Source: Polaromonas sp. (lineage in GTDB: Bacteria; Pseudomonadota; Gammaproteobacteria; Burkholderiales; Burkholderiaceae_C). Taken from it: a stretch of DNA of 36,336 nt. Below the pieces are notes generated by a model. It saw only the letters and a program-made list of their open reading frames with translations. It was not told the DNA's origin and searched no databases. This document shows, in pieces, positions 27,278 to 34,143 of this stretch. The stretch spans positions 1 to 36,336 of the forward strand of contig JAKFXR010000069.1 of assembly GCA_021731285.1 (NCBI GenBank), in the 5' to 3' direction. The position numbers were made by a program, and so were the translations under genes. Each line of letters begins with the position of its first letter. Position 1 is the first letter of the stretch.

Positions 27278-27736
27278 CTACAGGCGCAGGGTCATGAACA
27301 GGCTGTACGGGTCTTCCGGGTAGTCGGCAAACGGCCCGCACACCGTGAAGCCAAAACTCTCATAGAGTTTTTGCGCCGGCTTGAAAGCCTCGACGCTGCC
27401 GGTCTCGAGGCTCAGGCGCTCGTAAGAGCGTGACCGTGCAACCTCAATGATGTAGGCCAGGATGGCCCGCGCCGCACCGCGACCGCGAAGCGCCTCGGGT
27501 GTACGCATGGACTTGATCTCACCATGTTTGCTGTCCAGCTCCTTGAGCGCCCCGCAGCCCAGCAACAACGGGCCATCCCAGGCCGACCAGAAGGTGATGT
27601 CCGGACTGCGCAGCCTGTCCAGGTCCAGCGCGTGAACGCTTTCTGGTGGCGACAGCTCGTACATGTGCTGCAAATGCTCATTGAGCAATGCGTGCACCGC
27701 AGGCCGCGTCAGGTCGTCGGTTTCTATCTTCAACAT
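27278..27736 (-). CDS. GNAT-family N-acetyltransferase (YsnE-like)
   Basis: A 152-residue acetyl-CoA-dependent transferase of unknown substrate. 'IKSMRTPEALRGRGAARAIL' holds the acetyl-CoA motif (R-G-R-G-A/G), with 'SLETGSVEAFKPAQKLYESFGF' as motif B. 'PFADYPEDPYSLFMTLRL' at the end matches the YsnE/YncA-like group. ATG at 27736 is preferred: it lies 15 nt after the DUF2867 stop, whereas the 13-residue longer frame would overlap that gene. Confidence 0.85.
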   Translation of the reverse strand: MLKIETDDLTRPAVHALLNEHLQHMYELSPPESVHALDLDRLRSPDITFWSAWDGPLLLGCGALKELDSKHGEIKSMRTPEALRGRGAARAILAYIIEVARSRSYERLSLETGSVEAFKPAQKLYESFGFTVCGPFADYPEDPYSLFMTLRL

Positions 27737-27750
27737 CCGCGCCCCAGCTT

Positions 27751-28296
27751 TCAGGCAGTGCCAGCCAAGGGCCACCCCACAAGCGCGGCGCGGCGCAGGC
27801 TGGACCGCACCACCCCCCGGTGAAACGGGGCAATCAGAAAGATATAGCTACGTCCGAGCCGGTTGTGGCAATGGACAACGGTGGAGACAACCAGTTGCCG
27901 GGTGCCGTCTGCATCCGCGTCGCTGGCACACAGCACCGACACCCTGAAATCGAGGTGCTTGTCGTCTTCTCCCAGCACGATTTCCGTGGGGCTTGTGCCA
28001 TAAATTCTGAAGATACCCACCCGGCCCGACCCATCGCCACCGCCAAGCGTGGCGAGGTGTTTGGCGGTCTTCAGGCCAAAGCCGGCGACCAGCAGGTCGC
28101 GTAGTTTGAGCAGCGCCCCAACCCACAGCGGCTGATGCGAAAAGATGAAGCGCGCCAGAAGCTCAGGATCGCTGGATGCGCCTTCAGGAAGGCGGATCGC
28201 AAACGCGTCGGCCAGGTTTGTTGACTTGTAGATGCGGGTGATGCCGGACTGCGGGGGGAGCATCACCGGGGTGACAAGCTGGAGCTGTCGGGACAT
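27751..28296 (-). CDS. DUF2867 family protein
   Basis: A 181-residue soluble protein that I recognise as DUF2867 from the pattern 'ARFIFSHQPLWVGALLKLRD' in the middle, 'VGIFRIYGTSPTEIVLGEDD' and 'HLDFRVSVL' then 'VVHCHNRLGRSYIFLIAPFHR' near the end. Function is unknown; the family fold is thought to be START-like. It is followed 15 nt later by the GNAT gene, probably in one operon. Confidence 0.75.
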   Translation of the reverse strand: MSRQLQLVTPVMLPPQSGITRIYKSTNLADAFAIRLPEGASSDPELLARFIFSHQPLWVGALLKLRDLLVAGFGLKTAKHLATLGGGDGSGRVGIFRIYGTSPTEIVLGEDDKHLDFRVSVLCASDADADGTRQLVVSTVVHCHNRLGRSYIFLIAPFHRGVVRSSLRRAALVGWPLAGTA

Positions 28297-28367
28297 GAGC
28301 GTGCGCTTTCAGGGTCAAGGGTCGCGGCCATTTGCCGCGAGGTGAACGATACACCACCCTGCCCTGC

Positions 28368-28724
28368 TCAGGCCCCGGACCACCTGCTGCGAAACACAAA
28401 ATACACCGCGCCCATGATGCACAGCGCGGCCCACAGGTAGTCGAGCTTGAGCGGCTCCTTCAGGTAGAAAAGTGCAAACGGCACAAACACCGTGAGCGTG
28501 ATGGCTTCCTGCAGGATCTTGAGCTGCGCCACCGACAGCACGGTGAAGCCAATGCGATTGGCTGGCACCTGCAGCATGTATTCAAAAAATGCAATGCCCC
28601 AGCTGATCAGCGCAGCCAGAATCCATGGCTTGTGATTGAGCTCTTTGAGATGCGCGTACCAGGCAAACGTCATGAATACATTGCTGAGGGTCAGCAGACC
28701 GATGGAGAGAAGAATGGGGCGCAT
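28368..28724 (-). CDS. DMT-family small membrane protein (DUF486)
   Basis: A 118-residue inner-membrane protein with four hydrophobic segments: 'LLSIGLLTLSNVFMTFAWY', 'WILAALISWGIAFFEYMLQV', 'ITLTVFVPFALFYL' and 'YLWAALCIMGAVYFVF'. The 'FMTFAWYAHLK', 'EYMLQVPANRIG' and 'LKILQEAITL' motifs are those of DUF486, a four-helix member of the drug/metabolite transporter superfamily. Substrate unknown. Lies 26 nt before the SRPBCC start on the same strand and may be co-transcribed. Confidence 0.88.
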   Translation of the reverse strand: MRPILLSIGLLTLSNVFMTFAWYAHLKELNHKPWILAALISWGIAFFEYMLQVPANRIGFTVLSVAQLKILQEAITLTVFVPFALFYLKEPLKLDYLWAALCIMGAVYFVFRSRWSGA

Positions 28725-28751
28725 GGGTTTCAGGCCTTTGGATGCTGCGCG

Positions 28752-29198
28752 TTAGTCCGCAATCTCTGGCTCGACCAGTGTGGCCAGCTGGTTCAGGCAC
28801 TGCTGCCAGCCGAGGTAACACATCTCGACAGGAATCACTTCAGGCACGCCTTCCTGCACGACTTGGATGTCGGTTCCGCACAGCACCTTGGTCAGAGTCA
28901 CCGTCACCCGCATTTCGCCGGGCAGACCGGGATCATCAAACCTGTCGGTGTAGACAAGCCGCTCGTTGGGAACAAGCTCGAGGTACTCGCCACCAAAAGA
29001 ATGGCCGTGGCCCGAGCTGAAATTGGCAAACGACATCCGGAAAGTGCCGCCCACTTTGGCATCCATGTGGTGGACCTTGCAGGTAAACCCATGAGGCGGC
29101 AGCCACTTGGCCATGGCGTCGGCATCCAGAAAGGCCCGGTACACCCGCTCGGGTGGGGCGCTGAACACACGGTGTAGTCGCACGGTACCTGCTGGCAT
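28752..29198 (-). CDS. SRPBCC / AHSA1-like protein
   Basis: A 148-residue START-fold protein. 'VRLHRVFSAPPERVYRAFLD' and 'AMAKWLPPHGFTCKV' open the domain, 'GGTFRMSF' and 'GGEYLELVPNERLVYTDRF' form the sheet, and the C-terminal helix is 'CYLGWQQCLNQLATLVE'. Members bind hydrophobic ligands or act as Hsp90-ATPase-activator homologues; ligand unknown here. It is the first of the four small genes left of the 166-bp element, which begins about 100 bp beyond its start. Confidence 0.88.
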   Translation of the reverse strand: MPAGTVRLHRVFSAPPERVYRAFLDADAMAKWLPPHGFTCKVHHMDAKVGGTFRMSFANFSSGHGHSFGGEYLELVPNERLVYTDRFDDPGLPGEMRVTVTLTKVLCGTDIQVVQEGVPEVIPVEMCYLGWQQCLNQLATLVEPEIAD

Positions 29199-29287
29199 GT
29201 CGATTCTCCTGAGGGTGTTGGGTCAAGGGTGGATGCTACGGCACTTCATGAACTGCATGGGCTTTGCGCTGTTGGGCTGCTGCAGTC

Positions 29288-29473
29288 CGTCGGATTGCTA
29301 CGTTTTCAATAGCAATACTGTCCCGTGCTTAAAGGGCGGACTGTCATTTTTATCATTAGCCAATGGCTACCTGCCCCATTTGGTTCAATGGACAAACTCT
29401 TGTGAACAAAATCGATCTTCCGCCCTTTAAGCGCGGGGATAGTTTGCTACAACAATAATAGCGTTTCGTCGGA
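29288..29473. repeat. 7-bp direct repeat flanking the 166-bp element copy A (possible target duplication)
   Basis: CGTCGGA occurs at 29288-29294 and 29467-29473, two bases outside the left end and four bases outside the right end of the element. This could be a target-site duplication if the true element includes those bases. The 320-bp stretch 29199-29518 otherwise shows no gene. Confidence 0.4.
29297..29462. mobile_element. 166-bp MITE-like element, copy A
   Basis: A non-coding element with a 17-nt palindrome at each end (29297-29313 GCTAC-GTTTTCA-ATAGC; 29446-29462 GCTAC-AACAATA-ATAGC). Its two ends are imperfect inverted repeats over about 45 nt: inner block CTTAAAGGGCGG (from 29328) is matched by CCGCCCTTTAAG on the right, and TAGCAA...ACTGTCCC by GGGGATAGTTTGCTA. 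The same-length element recurs at 34613-34778 in the same orientation. No transposase or ORF is inside; the whole could fold into one long hairpin. Confidence 0.7.
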
Positions 29474-29518
29474 GCGGCGTCGACCAGGCCAGGCCCACGC
29501 TGTTCAGTCTCGTTCTAC

Positions 29519-29950
29519 TCAAGCGAGTTTTGGCAATGACTTGGCTGCGATACGGTCTGGGAGCACACGAGCAATCAACTCCGTATCGCAATACTCTTCG
29601 TAGCGGACGATCTTGCCGCCCTCAAAGTGAATCACGAACACATAGTCGTTGTCATAGCGCTGACCGTCGCGGGTCAGGTTTTTACCCCTGGCCTGCAGAA
29701 CAATGACATCACCGCCATCGATCATGCGGGTGGGGATGGTGGCGCGTTCAACCAGAACACGATTCAGTGGACGAAACACCTCATTGATGATGTTTTGCTT
29801 GCCGGCGAACTCACCGCTCCAGGAGCCCTGCCCTATCGTCCGCCAGACGACATCGTCGTGGCAGGCGTCCCAAAAGGGCGCGCCATTGCCCTTGGCGATT
29901 TCGTCGAAAACATGGGAGACGAGCTGGGCGTTGGCAGAGAGGCTGGACAT
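29519..29950 (-). CDS. NTF2-like / SnoaL-like family protein
   Basis: A 143-residue cone-fold protein. 'LVSHVFDEIAKGNGAPFWDA' with 'CHDDVVWRTIG' is the typical opening of SnoaL-like proteins, and 'DNDYVFVIHFEGGKIVRYEEYCDTELIARVL' (read in two parts) is the standard final strand pair. Such proteins are ketosteroid-isomerase-like enzymes or binding proteins; the substrate is unknown. It follows the DUF2784 gene by 42 nt on the same strand and ends about 56 bp from element A. Confidence 0.85.
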   Translation of the reverse strand: MSSLSANAQLVSHVFDEIAKGNGAPFWDACHDDVVWRTIGQGSWSGEFAGKQNIINEVFRPLNRVLVERATIPTRMIDGGDVIVLQARGKNLTRDGQRYDNDYVFVIHFEGGKIVRYEEYCDTELIARVLPDRIAAKSLPKLA

Positions 29951-29992
29951 AGGTTTCCTGTTCTTTGGGATAAGGGGTGCACGATTGAATGA

Positions 29993-30415
29993 TCAGCCGC
30001 TGGTTGCGCTCTGGCGCTGCCTTGCCGTTGGCGGAAAAAACCACCACGCAGCAGCCACGGCCAAAGCAAACGCTGTGTAGGCCGCGGTAAACACCCAGGC
30101 CGGTGCCTGCCAATACAGCAGAGCCTGCAACCAGTGCTCAATAAAACTGCCTTCATAGGTAAGAACCTTTGCTCTGGAGCGAAGCCACATCTCCAGCGTG
30201 GTTAGCGGGCACACCATGCCCAGCCAGGCTTCTGCAGCGACAAGTGCAATGGTCGCCAGGTGAGCCAGCCTGAACCACAGGGCATTGACCCAGGACCACT
30301 TGAGCAGGTTGCCGATGACCACCAGGGCCAGGCCACCAACGACAAAAAGCACCAGAGCGACATGCAGGGTGAGCACTGCGTCGGCCAGCAACTGGAAAGG
30401 CAGAGAGTCGCTCAT
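29993..30415 (-). CDS. DUF2784 family membrane protein
   Basis: A 140-residue inner-membrane protein with three to four helices. 'LLADAVLTLHVALVLFVVGG', 'WFRLAHLATIALVAAEAWLG', 'CPLTTLEMWLR' and the C-terminal 'VFTAAYTAFALAVAAAWWFF' match DUF2784. Function unknown. ATG at 30415, 13 nt after the stop of the frameshifted gene, is preferred to the 31-residue longer frame, which has no hydrophobic or conserved content. Confidence 0.85.
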   Translation of the reverse strand: MSDSLPFQLLADAVLTLHVALVLFVVGGLALVVIGNLLKWSWVNALWFRLAHLATIALVAAEAWLGMVCPLTTLEMWLRSRAKVLTYEGSFIEHWLQALLYWQAPAWVFTAAYTAFALAVAAAWWFFPPTARQRQSATSG

Positions 30416-30428
30416 GTCAGGCCCGTCG

Positions 30429-30862
30429 CTATTGAATTGCCGGCTCCGCCTGTACGCTGACCCCGGCAGGCGCACGTGAGTAAACCACGGGTGGACGGCG
30501 TGGACCTTCAATGCCGATCTGGGTGGGGGTCAGAAACCGGATGACATGCGGAACGCTAGTTCCAAATTCCGGGTGGTCTTTTTCGTCGGTGCCCATGATC
30601 AGGAGTTCCAGTTGCCCGGAAGCGTGCTTCCAGTGCCCGAACTCGCGCACGCTGACCCCACCCCGGTCCGCAAGCTGCTTGTAGGTCCCTTCGGCGGGGC
30701 CGCCCTCAAAGTGAAGTGTGATCTGCCCCTCGGGCGTGGCCGCCTGCCACACGCCAGCGGGGGTCTGCTTCGCGCGCCAGGCCAGGGGCTTCGAATGGCG
30801 AGCAGCACGATGGCCGCGAGCACCCCAAGAACAGCAACGATGACGATCAGGACGGTACTCAC
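30429..30862 (-). pseudogene. Frameshifted gene for a small membrane-anchored protein
   Basis: GTG at 30862 begins a clear N-terminal membrane or signal segment 'MSTVLIVIVAVLGVLAAIVL', but this frame soon turns into Arg/Pro-rich nonsense. A second frame (one base off) continues from about 30800 with 'SKPLAWRAKQTPAGVWQAA' and 'GTYKQLADRGGVSVREFGHW' to a TAG at 30429, and by itself lacks a credible start. Joining the two by a single-base change around 30785-30805 gives a ~145-residue anchored protein. I do not recognise the C-terminal domain. It could be a real pseudogene, a programmed shift or a sequencing error. The spacing to DUF2784 (13 nt) suggests an operon. Confidence 0.6.
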
Positions 30863-30875
30863 GAGGTCTCCGAAT

Positions 30876-30882
30876 GTTTAAC
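30876..30882 (-). other. Possible attC half-site remnant (GTTAAAC)
   Basis: On the minus strand GTTAAAC (GTTRRRY) lies 13 nt before the GTG of the frameshifted gene, in a CACGTTAAAC context seen also at 34098-34104. No hairpin arms adjoin it, so this may be a worn cassette boundary or chance. Confidence 0.25.
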
Positions 30883-31047
30883 GTGGAAATCTATCGGCCC
30901 ACAAGGCGTTTGTATACAGCATGCAACTTGCCCCTGTTCATTACGCGCGAAGTTGTCCACGCACCACCCAGCAGCAAAACGTCATACAAGACCGCCAAAT
31001 ATGCGCCAGCGACGGTGAAGGGGTTTGAGTCATGCTCGAGTGAAGGG

Positions 31048-31578
31048 TCAGGACGCACGTTCTGCCACTCGCTGCCACATGTGAACTTTGTTGATGAAAC
31101 GATTGCCCAGCTTGACCGCGAAGGGCTCCGTCCCGAAGGGCACAAACCCGCAGCCCGTGTAAAGGCGCACAGCAGCCGAGTTGGACTCGGTGACCGTGAG
31201 CTGAACGATTTCGGTGCGCGGCGACGCCAGCGCCTGGCGAAGCACCTCTGCAACGAGAGCCTTCGCGACACCTTTGCCTCTGGACGCGGAGCGAACGTAC
31301 ATGCCGAAGAGTGTGGCCTTGTGGCGGGTGCGCTCGCGTCGCTCGAACGAGAGTCCTGCCACGCCTACGACCTCCGCGTCGAGGAACGAGCCGACGACCA
31401 ACTCGTGCGCACCCGCTTCCTCTGAAACGCGGGACGCCCACCATTCGATGGGCAGACTCTCTCGCTCCGCCACTGATGAAGTGAAGGCATCAGGGGCGAG
31501 CGCATAAGCCTCAAGCATGAGCGCTCGATACGCCGGTGCATCAGGAGGCAGGAGGCGGCGAACGACGGGTGTTGGCAT
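31048..31578 (-). CDS. GNAT-family N-acetyltransferase (cassette gene)
   Basis: A 176-residue acetyltransferase: 'VVRRLLPPDAPAYRALMLEAY' opening, 'FGMYVRSASRGKGVAKALVAE' with the acetyl-CoA loop (R-G-K-G-V-A), and 'QLTVTESNSAAVRLYTGCGF' as motif B. It is related to ribosomal-protein or antibiotic-type GNATs, substrate unknown. The ATG lies 3 nt after the GTTAAAG end of attC-6, the tight spacing typical of integron cassette genes. No attC is visible after its stop; 30883-31047 holds an open frame ending at 30891 ('YDVLLLGGAWTTSRVMNRG') that may be a gene remnant. Confidence 0.88.
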   Translation of the reverse strand: MPTPVVRRLLPPDAPAYRALMLEAYALAPDAFTSSVAERESLPIEWWASRVSEEAGAHELVVGSFLDAEVVGVAGLSFERRERTRHKATLFGMYVRSASRGKGVAKALVAEVLRQALASPRTEIVQLTVTESNSAAVRLYTGCGFVPFGTEPFAVKLGNRFINKVHMWQRVAERAS

Positions 31579-31581
31579 GCG

Positions 31582-31674
31582 CTTTAACGTAAAAATGACT
31601 GGACCACCAACATAAACATAAGCGGCGGAGCCGCAGCCTGCTGTTGTGGGTCCGTGTCGATTGATATGTTGTGC
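31582..31674 (-). other. attC-6 site
   Basis: Minus strand: left end GCACAAC, right end GTTAAAG (both slightly off RYYYAAC/GTTRRRY). Inner arms GGACCCACAACA and TGTTGGTGGTCC pair with a bulge; between them is a GCGGC-TCC-GCCGC hairpin. It follows the DUF1330 gene and directly precedes the GNAT gene. Confidence 0.65.
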
Positions 31675-31695
31675 GTCACTTGTCGTACGGCTTGA

Positions 31696-31989
31696 TCAGG
31701 ATGCGAGGCCCTCAACCGACACCAGCCTTGCAGAACTGCATTCATCTCGAACTGCCTTGAGCCCCTGATACACCGGTCCCGTGTAGAACTCCTCCCAAGC
31801 GGCCACTGAGGGGAACTCGAGCACGACGATTCGCCTTGGCTCCCAGTCACCTTCGTAGACCTTGTGTGCGCCACCGCGGGCGAGATAACGCGCGCCTGCA
31901 GCGTCGAGAGCTGGTTTTACACCCTTCATGAACTCCTGGTAGCGAGACATGTCACGGATTTCGACATCAAAGATCACATACGCACTCAT
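31696..31989 (-). CDS. DUF1330 family protein (cassette gene)
   Basis: A 97-residue small ferredoxin-like-fold protein. 'YVIFDVEIRDMSRYQEFMKG' at the start, 'GARYLARGGAHKVYEGDW' and 'RIVVLEFPSVAAWEEFY' followed by 'YQGLKAVRD' are classic DUF1330. Function unknown. ATG at 31989 is chosen because conservation begins there and AGGAGC sits 6 nt upstream; the 40-residue longer frame reads out of the attC end. The 104 nt between attC-5 and this start is an unusually long cassette leader. Confidence 0.88.
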   Translation of the reverse strand: MSAYVIFDVEIRDMSRYQEFMKGVKPALDAAGARYLARGGAHKVYEGDWEPRRIVVLEFPSVAAWEEFYTGPVYQGLKAVRDECSSARLVSVEGLAS

Positions 31990-32093
31990 TGCAGCTCCTG
32001 GTTGTGTTGTTCGATTCTGGATTCGACAATTTCGCAGCGGATTCGGCCTTCTTGCGGGAAGGCTGGATGGTCGACGACGGGGTCTCTGGTGAG

Positions 32094-32162
32094 GCATAAC
32101 GTTTGACATGAGAGGCCCGACCCGGCTTGCCGGGGCGGGTCCTCTCGATGGAAGGGTTAGGC
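32094..32162 (-). other. attC-5 site
   Basis: Minus strand: GCCTAAC at the left end, GTTATGC at the right (one base off GTTRRRY). Arms GAGAGGACCCG and CGGGCCTCTC pair around a CCGGC/GCCGG core. The AbiU2-like gene's TGA ends 1 nt before the site. The 69-bp length is standard for attC. In one frame it translates to 'TPNPSIERT...ASHVKR', a phrase I have met in many attC read-throughs. Confidence 0.85.
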
Positions 32163-32163
32163 G

Positions 32164-32820
32164 TCACTTTCCCGCCCGCAACCGCTTCGCTGACTTTAGT
32201 AGCGTGTTCAGGTCTTCGATGTTAATTGGGTCTCTTGTGTAGATCTTCCCGTCATAGTCCGTGGAATAAGCATTTAGTACCTTAGACATTGCTTCAACTG
32301 CCTCATCGAGTTGCGGCCAGCTCAGCGGAGCCTCTTCGTCCAGCTTGTCTCTTGAAAAGAAATACTGCTTGTCGAAGTGTGCGTAGAACTTGTCGCGCCG
32401 GTGACGAAGGCTGGTCAAGGCTGGGAGGGAACGCAGGCGTTTTCTGTCTTCCTCGATTGACTTGACCGTGATGGCCTTTCGCCCTTCGAGCATCCAATGC
32501 CCGTCTGGGTACTCACGGCGGCGTTTCAATTCTGCGGGGCTGAGCCATTTCCGGTTGTGCTCAACAAAAGTGAGGAAATTGAAGAGCCCGCGATCCCCTT
32601 TCTCATCAAGCAGCTTGTCGCCCCACAAGATGATGCTTGAGTAGAGCGCGCTCTTTGTTACTTGGAAGAATGCTGGAGCGAGATTGATTTCATTGAGATG
32701 GTCATGCTGACGGTCTTCAATGAGGCGTAGAACCCTGACGAATCCGTTGAATCGAGCGATCTCATGGTGGAGGTTTTCGCGGTACTCGACAAAAAGGGGT
32801 TCAAAGTCAATGCGCTTCAA
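32164..32820 (-). CDS. AbiU2/HEPN-like protein (cassette gene, possible phage defence)
   Basis: A 218-residue, mostly helical protein with lower GC than the core genes. 'LRHRRDKFYAHFDKQYFF' contains R142-x5-H148, the R-x(4-6)-H RNase motif of HEPN domains, in the local context used by AbiU2-like proteins (R-D-K-x-Y-A-H-x-D). The helices before it ('ALYSSIILWGDKLLDEKG') also fit that family. AbiU2-like members are linked to abortive phage infection; activity here is inference. The start is TTG at 32820, 16 nt after the attC-4 end and preceded by GAGG; no ATG is available before the conserved part. The stop nearly abuts attC-5. Confidence 0.65.
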   Translation of the reverse strand: MKRIDFEPLFVEYRENLHHEIARFNGFVRVLRLIEDRQHDHLNEINLAPAFFQVTKSALYSSIILWGDKLLDEKGDRGLFNFLTFVEHNRKWLSPAELKRRREYPDGHWMLEGRKAITVKSIEEDRKRLRSLPALTSLRHRRDKFYAHFDKQYFFSRDKLDEEAPLSWPQLDEAVEAMSKVLNAYSTDYDGKIYTRDPINIEDLNTLLKSAKRLRAGK

Positions 32821-32836
32821 CGGGAGCCTCGCTGAC

Positions 32837-32938
32837 GCCTAACGTTGGCCGTGAGTGGACCGCAACGGCGCACTCAGCATCGACGAAAGGCGACCACGCT
32901 GGCCGCCGTTGTGGGTCCAATCCACGAACCTGTTAGGT
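32837..32938 (-). other. attC-4 site
   Basis: Minus strand: ACCTAAC left end and GTTAGGC right end, both perfect. Arms TTGGACCCACAACGGCG and CGCCGTTGCGGTCCA pair imperfectly around a variable loop; 102 bp overall. The TAA stop of the upstream membrane-protein gene lies inside the ACCTAAC end. Confidence 0.88.
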
Positions 32939-33217
32939 TTGCGTGAAATATGCATAAGCGCCAATTGCAACTGCAAACCAAAAGACTATACCCATTAGTG
33001 AGCCCAACTCGGCATCCATCACGTAGTGCCCCTTGCTACTTCGCTGAAGGCGCCCAAACCCCGGTTTGACAAATTCCCGGATTGGCGTGGGCTCGACGAA
33101 AACCATTCCGAAGGTAAATATCGGCACGAGGAGCCACGCCGTTCCATAACAGAACACCTGCAGAACTACTTCGATGACGGGCTGAAGGATGGCCTCCGCT
33201 ATGGCGCTCAGTGGCAT
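32933..33217 (-). CDS. Small membrane protein (cassette gene)
   Basis: A 94-residue protein with two hydrophobic segments, ~15-42 ('IEVVLQVFCYGTAWLLVPIF') and ~74-90 ('LMGIVFWFAVAIGAYAYF'), separated by a basic loop ('KPGFGRLQRSSKGHY'). I do not recognise a family. ATG at 33217 is 6 nt after the GTTAGGT end of attC-3, and the TAA stop lies inside attC-4, so the gene fills its cassette exactly. Confidence 0.75.
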   Translation of the reverse strand: MPLSAIAEAILQPVIEVVLQVFCYGTAWLLVPIFTFGMVFVEPTPIREFVKPGFGRLQRSSKGHYVMDAELGSLMGIVFWFAVAIGAYAYFTQT

Positions 33218-33223
33218 GAGTAA

Positions 33224-33310
33224 ACCTAACGTGCAGATGACCGGACCACAACACCTTGCGGCAAAGCCGCCTTCTGCTGTTGTGGCTCCGTGTCGATTGG
33301 GAAGCTAAAC
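33224..33310 (-). other. attC-3 site
   Basis: Minus strand: left end GTTTAGC (one base off RYYYAAC), right end GTTAGGT. Arms GGAGCCACAACA and TGTTGTGGTCC pair, with a GGCGGC-TTT-GCCGC inner hairpin. Its layout closely matches attC-6, so they belong to one subfamily. The HAD gene's TAG lies inside the left end. Confidence 0.82.
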
Positions 33311-33604
33311 ATTCTCGGCCTGTGACGGATACAGGTGCTTGCAAAACCGCCACTCATGGACGGGTTGGTCGTCAATGTACACCGTCGGCTTGGGCAGGAA
33401 ACCTTCAAAACAATCCAAAATACCGAGTTCGGCCGCAGTGTTCTTGCAATATTCAGCGCCGCCGGAACTCCACAAATACAAAGTTGCGCCTTCGGCCTTG
33501 AGCCGCCTCACCTGAGCAATAACGGTCGGCATCGGGATGCGCTTGACACCGACCGACCGAACCATGGTGTCGTCAATATCCACAAAAATTACTTGCTGCG
33601 GCAT
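33305..33604 (-). CDS. Small HAD-like phosphatase (cassette gene)
   Basis: A 99-residue minimal HAD-superfamily protein. D9 and D11 in 'VIFVDIDDTMVRS' are the nucleophile and acid/base, 'LYLWSSGGAEYC' holds the motif II Ser, and 'LPKPTVYIDDQP' the motif III Lys and motif IV Asp pair. It is much shorter than usual HAD enzymes and lacks a cap domain. ATG at 33604 gives the natural N-terminus. It lies 39 nt after the rhodanese stop with no attC between, and its own stop is inside attC-3. Confidence 0.82.
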   Translation of the reverse strand: MPQQVIFVDIDDTMVRSVGVKRIPMPTVIAQVRRLKAEGATLYLWSSGGAEYCKNTAAELGILDCFEGFLPKPTVYIDDQPVHEWRFCKHLYPSQAENV

Positions 33605-33643
33605 ATGTCTACTGCTGAGAAGCATTCGTTCGACAAGCCAGCA

Positions 33644-34078
33644 TCAGGACGCTTTAATCAGCGGCAAACCAGCGTTCGCCCACCCTTCGATGCCCTGCTT
33701 CATGTTCACTACATTCTTGTACCCGTGCTGCAAGAGAATTTGCGTAGCCTGGGGACCGCTTGAATGACCATCAGCGCAATAGACCACGATTTGCTGTTCC
33801 TTCGCCTTTTCCAGGCTTGCCGGAATACCGGCTCGAAGGACGGCCAAGGGAATGAGCATTGCGGGCGGCAAATGGCGATGGTCGAACGCATCTTTTCCGC
33901 GCACGTCAATCACGATGGCGCCCGCGTCAACAAGCGCCTTGGCTTGCGCCAGATCGACCTCCGGGACGTTGATGTCTTCCATACGCGATTTTTTGTCTCC
34001 AAGAGCTAGCCACACGAGTCCGATTGCTCCCGCGCCCAGAAAGACCAATGTGTCCCGTTTTCCTGTGATGCTTTTCAT
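33644..34078 (-). CDS. Membrane-anchored rhodanese-like protein (cassette gene)
   Basis: A 144-residue protein with an N-terminal membrane anchor or signal segment ('TLVFLGAGAIGLVWLALG', ~10-27) and a single rhodanese domain. 'GAIVIDVRGKDAFDHRHLPP' is the CH2A motif and C101 in 'IVVYCADGHSSG' the active-site loop Cys; 'LLQHGYKNVVNMKQGIEGW' closes the domain. It would transfer sulfane sulfur, probably outside the inner membrane. GGGAGAGGG precedes the ATG. The preceding boundary is the half attC at 34098-34143. Confidence 0.88.
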   Translation of the reverse strand: MKSITGKRDTLVFLGAGAIGLVWLALGDKKSRMEDINVPEVDLAQAKALVDAGAIVIDVRGKDAFDHRHLPPAMLIPLAVLRAGIPASLEKAKEQQIVVYCADGHSSGPQATQILLQHGYKNVVNMKQGIEGWANAGLPLIKAS

Positions 34079-34097
34079 ACCCTCTCCCTTTAATGCG

Positions 34098-34143
34098 GTT
34101 TAACGTACAAATGACCGACGAACACGTCCTCTTTTTCCGTCCT
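34098..34143 (-). other. attC-2, partial or decayed site
   Basis: Minus strand right end GTTAAAC preceded by GGTCATTTGTAC, matching the corresponding part of attC-3 (GGTCATCTGCAC) and attC-6. The left end and matching hairpin arm are not seen before the stop of the upstream gene at 34144, so half the site may be lost. Confidence 0.45.

Noticed and set aside
27841..27857. GATATAGC as a further 17-nt palindrome copy
   Set aside because: Only one arm matches; the other is unrelated, and it lies in the well-formed DUF2867 gene.
31967..32167. 66-codon frame reading through attC-5
   Set aside because: It is the usual translated attC sequence; it starts on the AbiU2 stop but ends inside the DUF1330 gene without coupling geometry.
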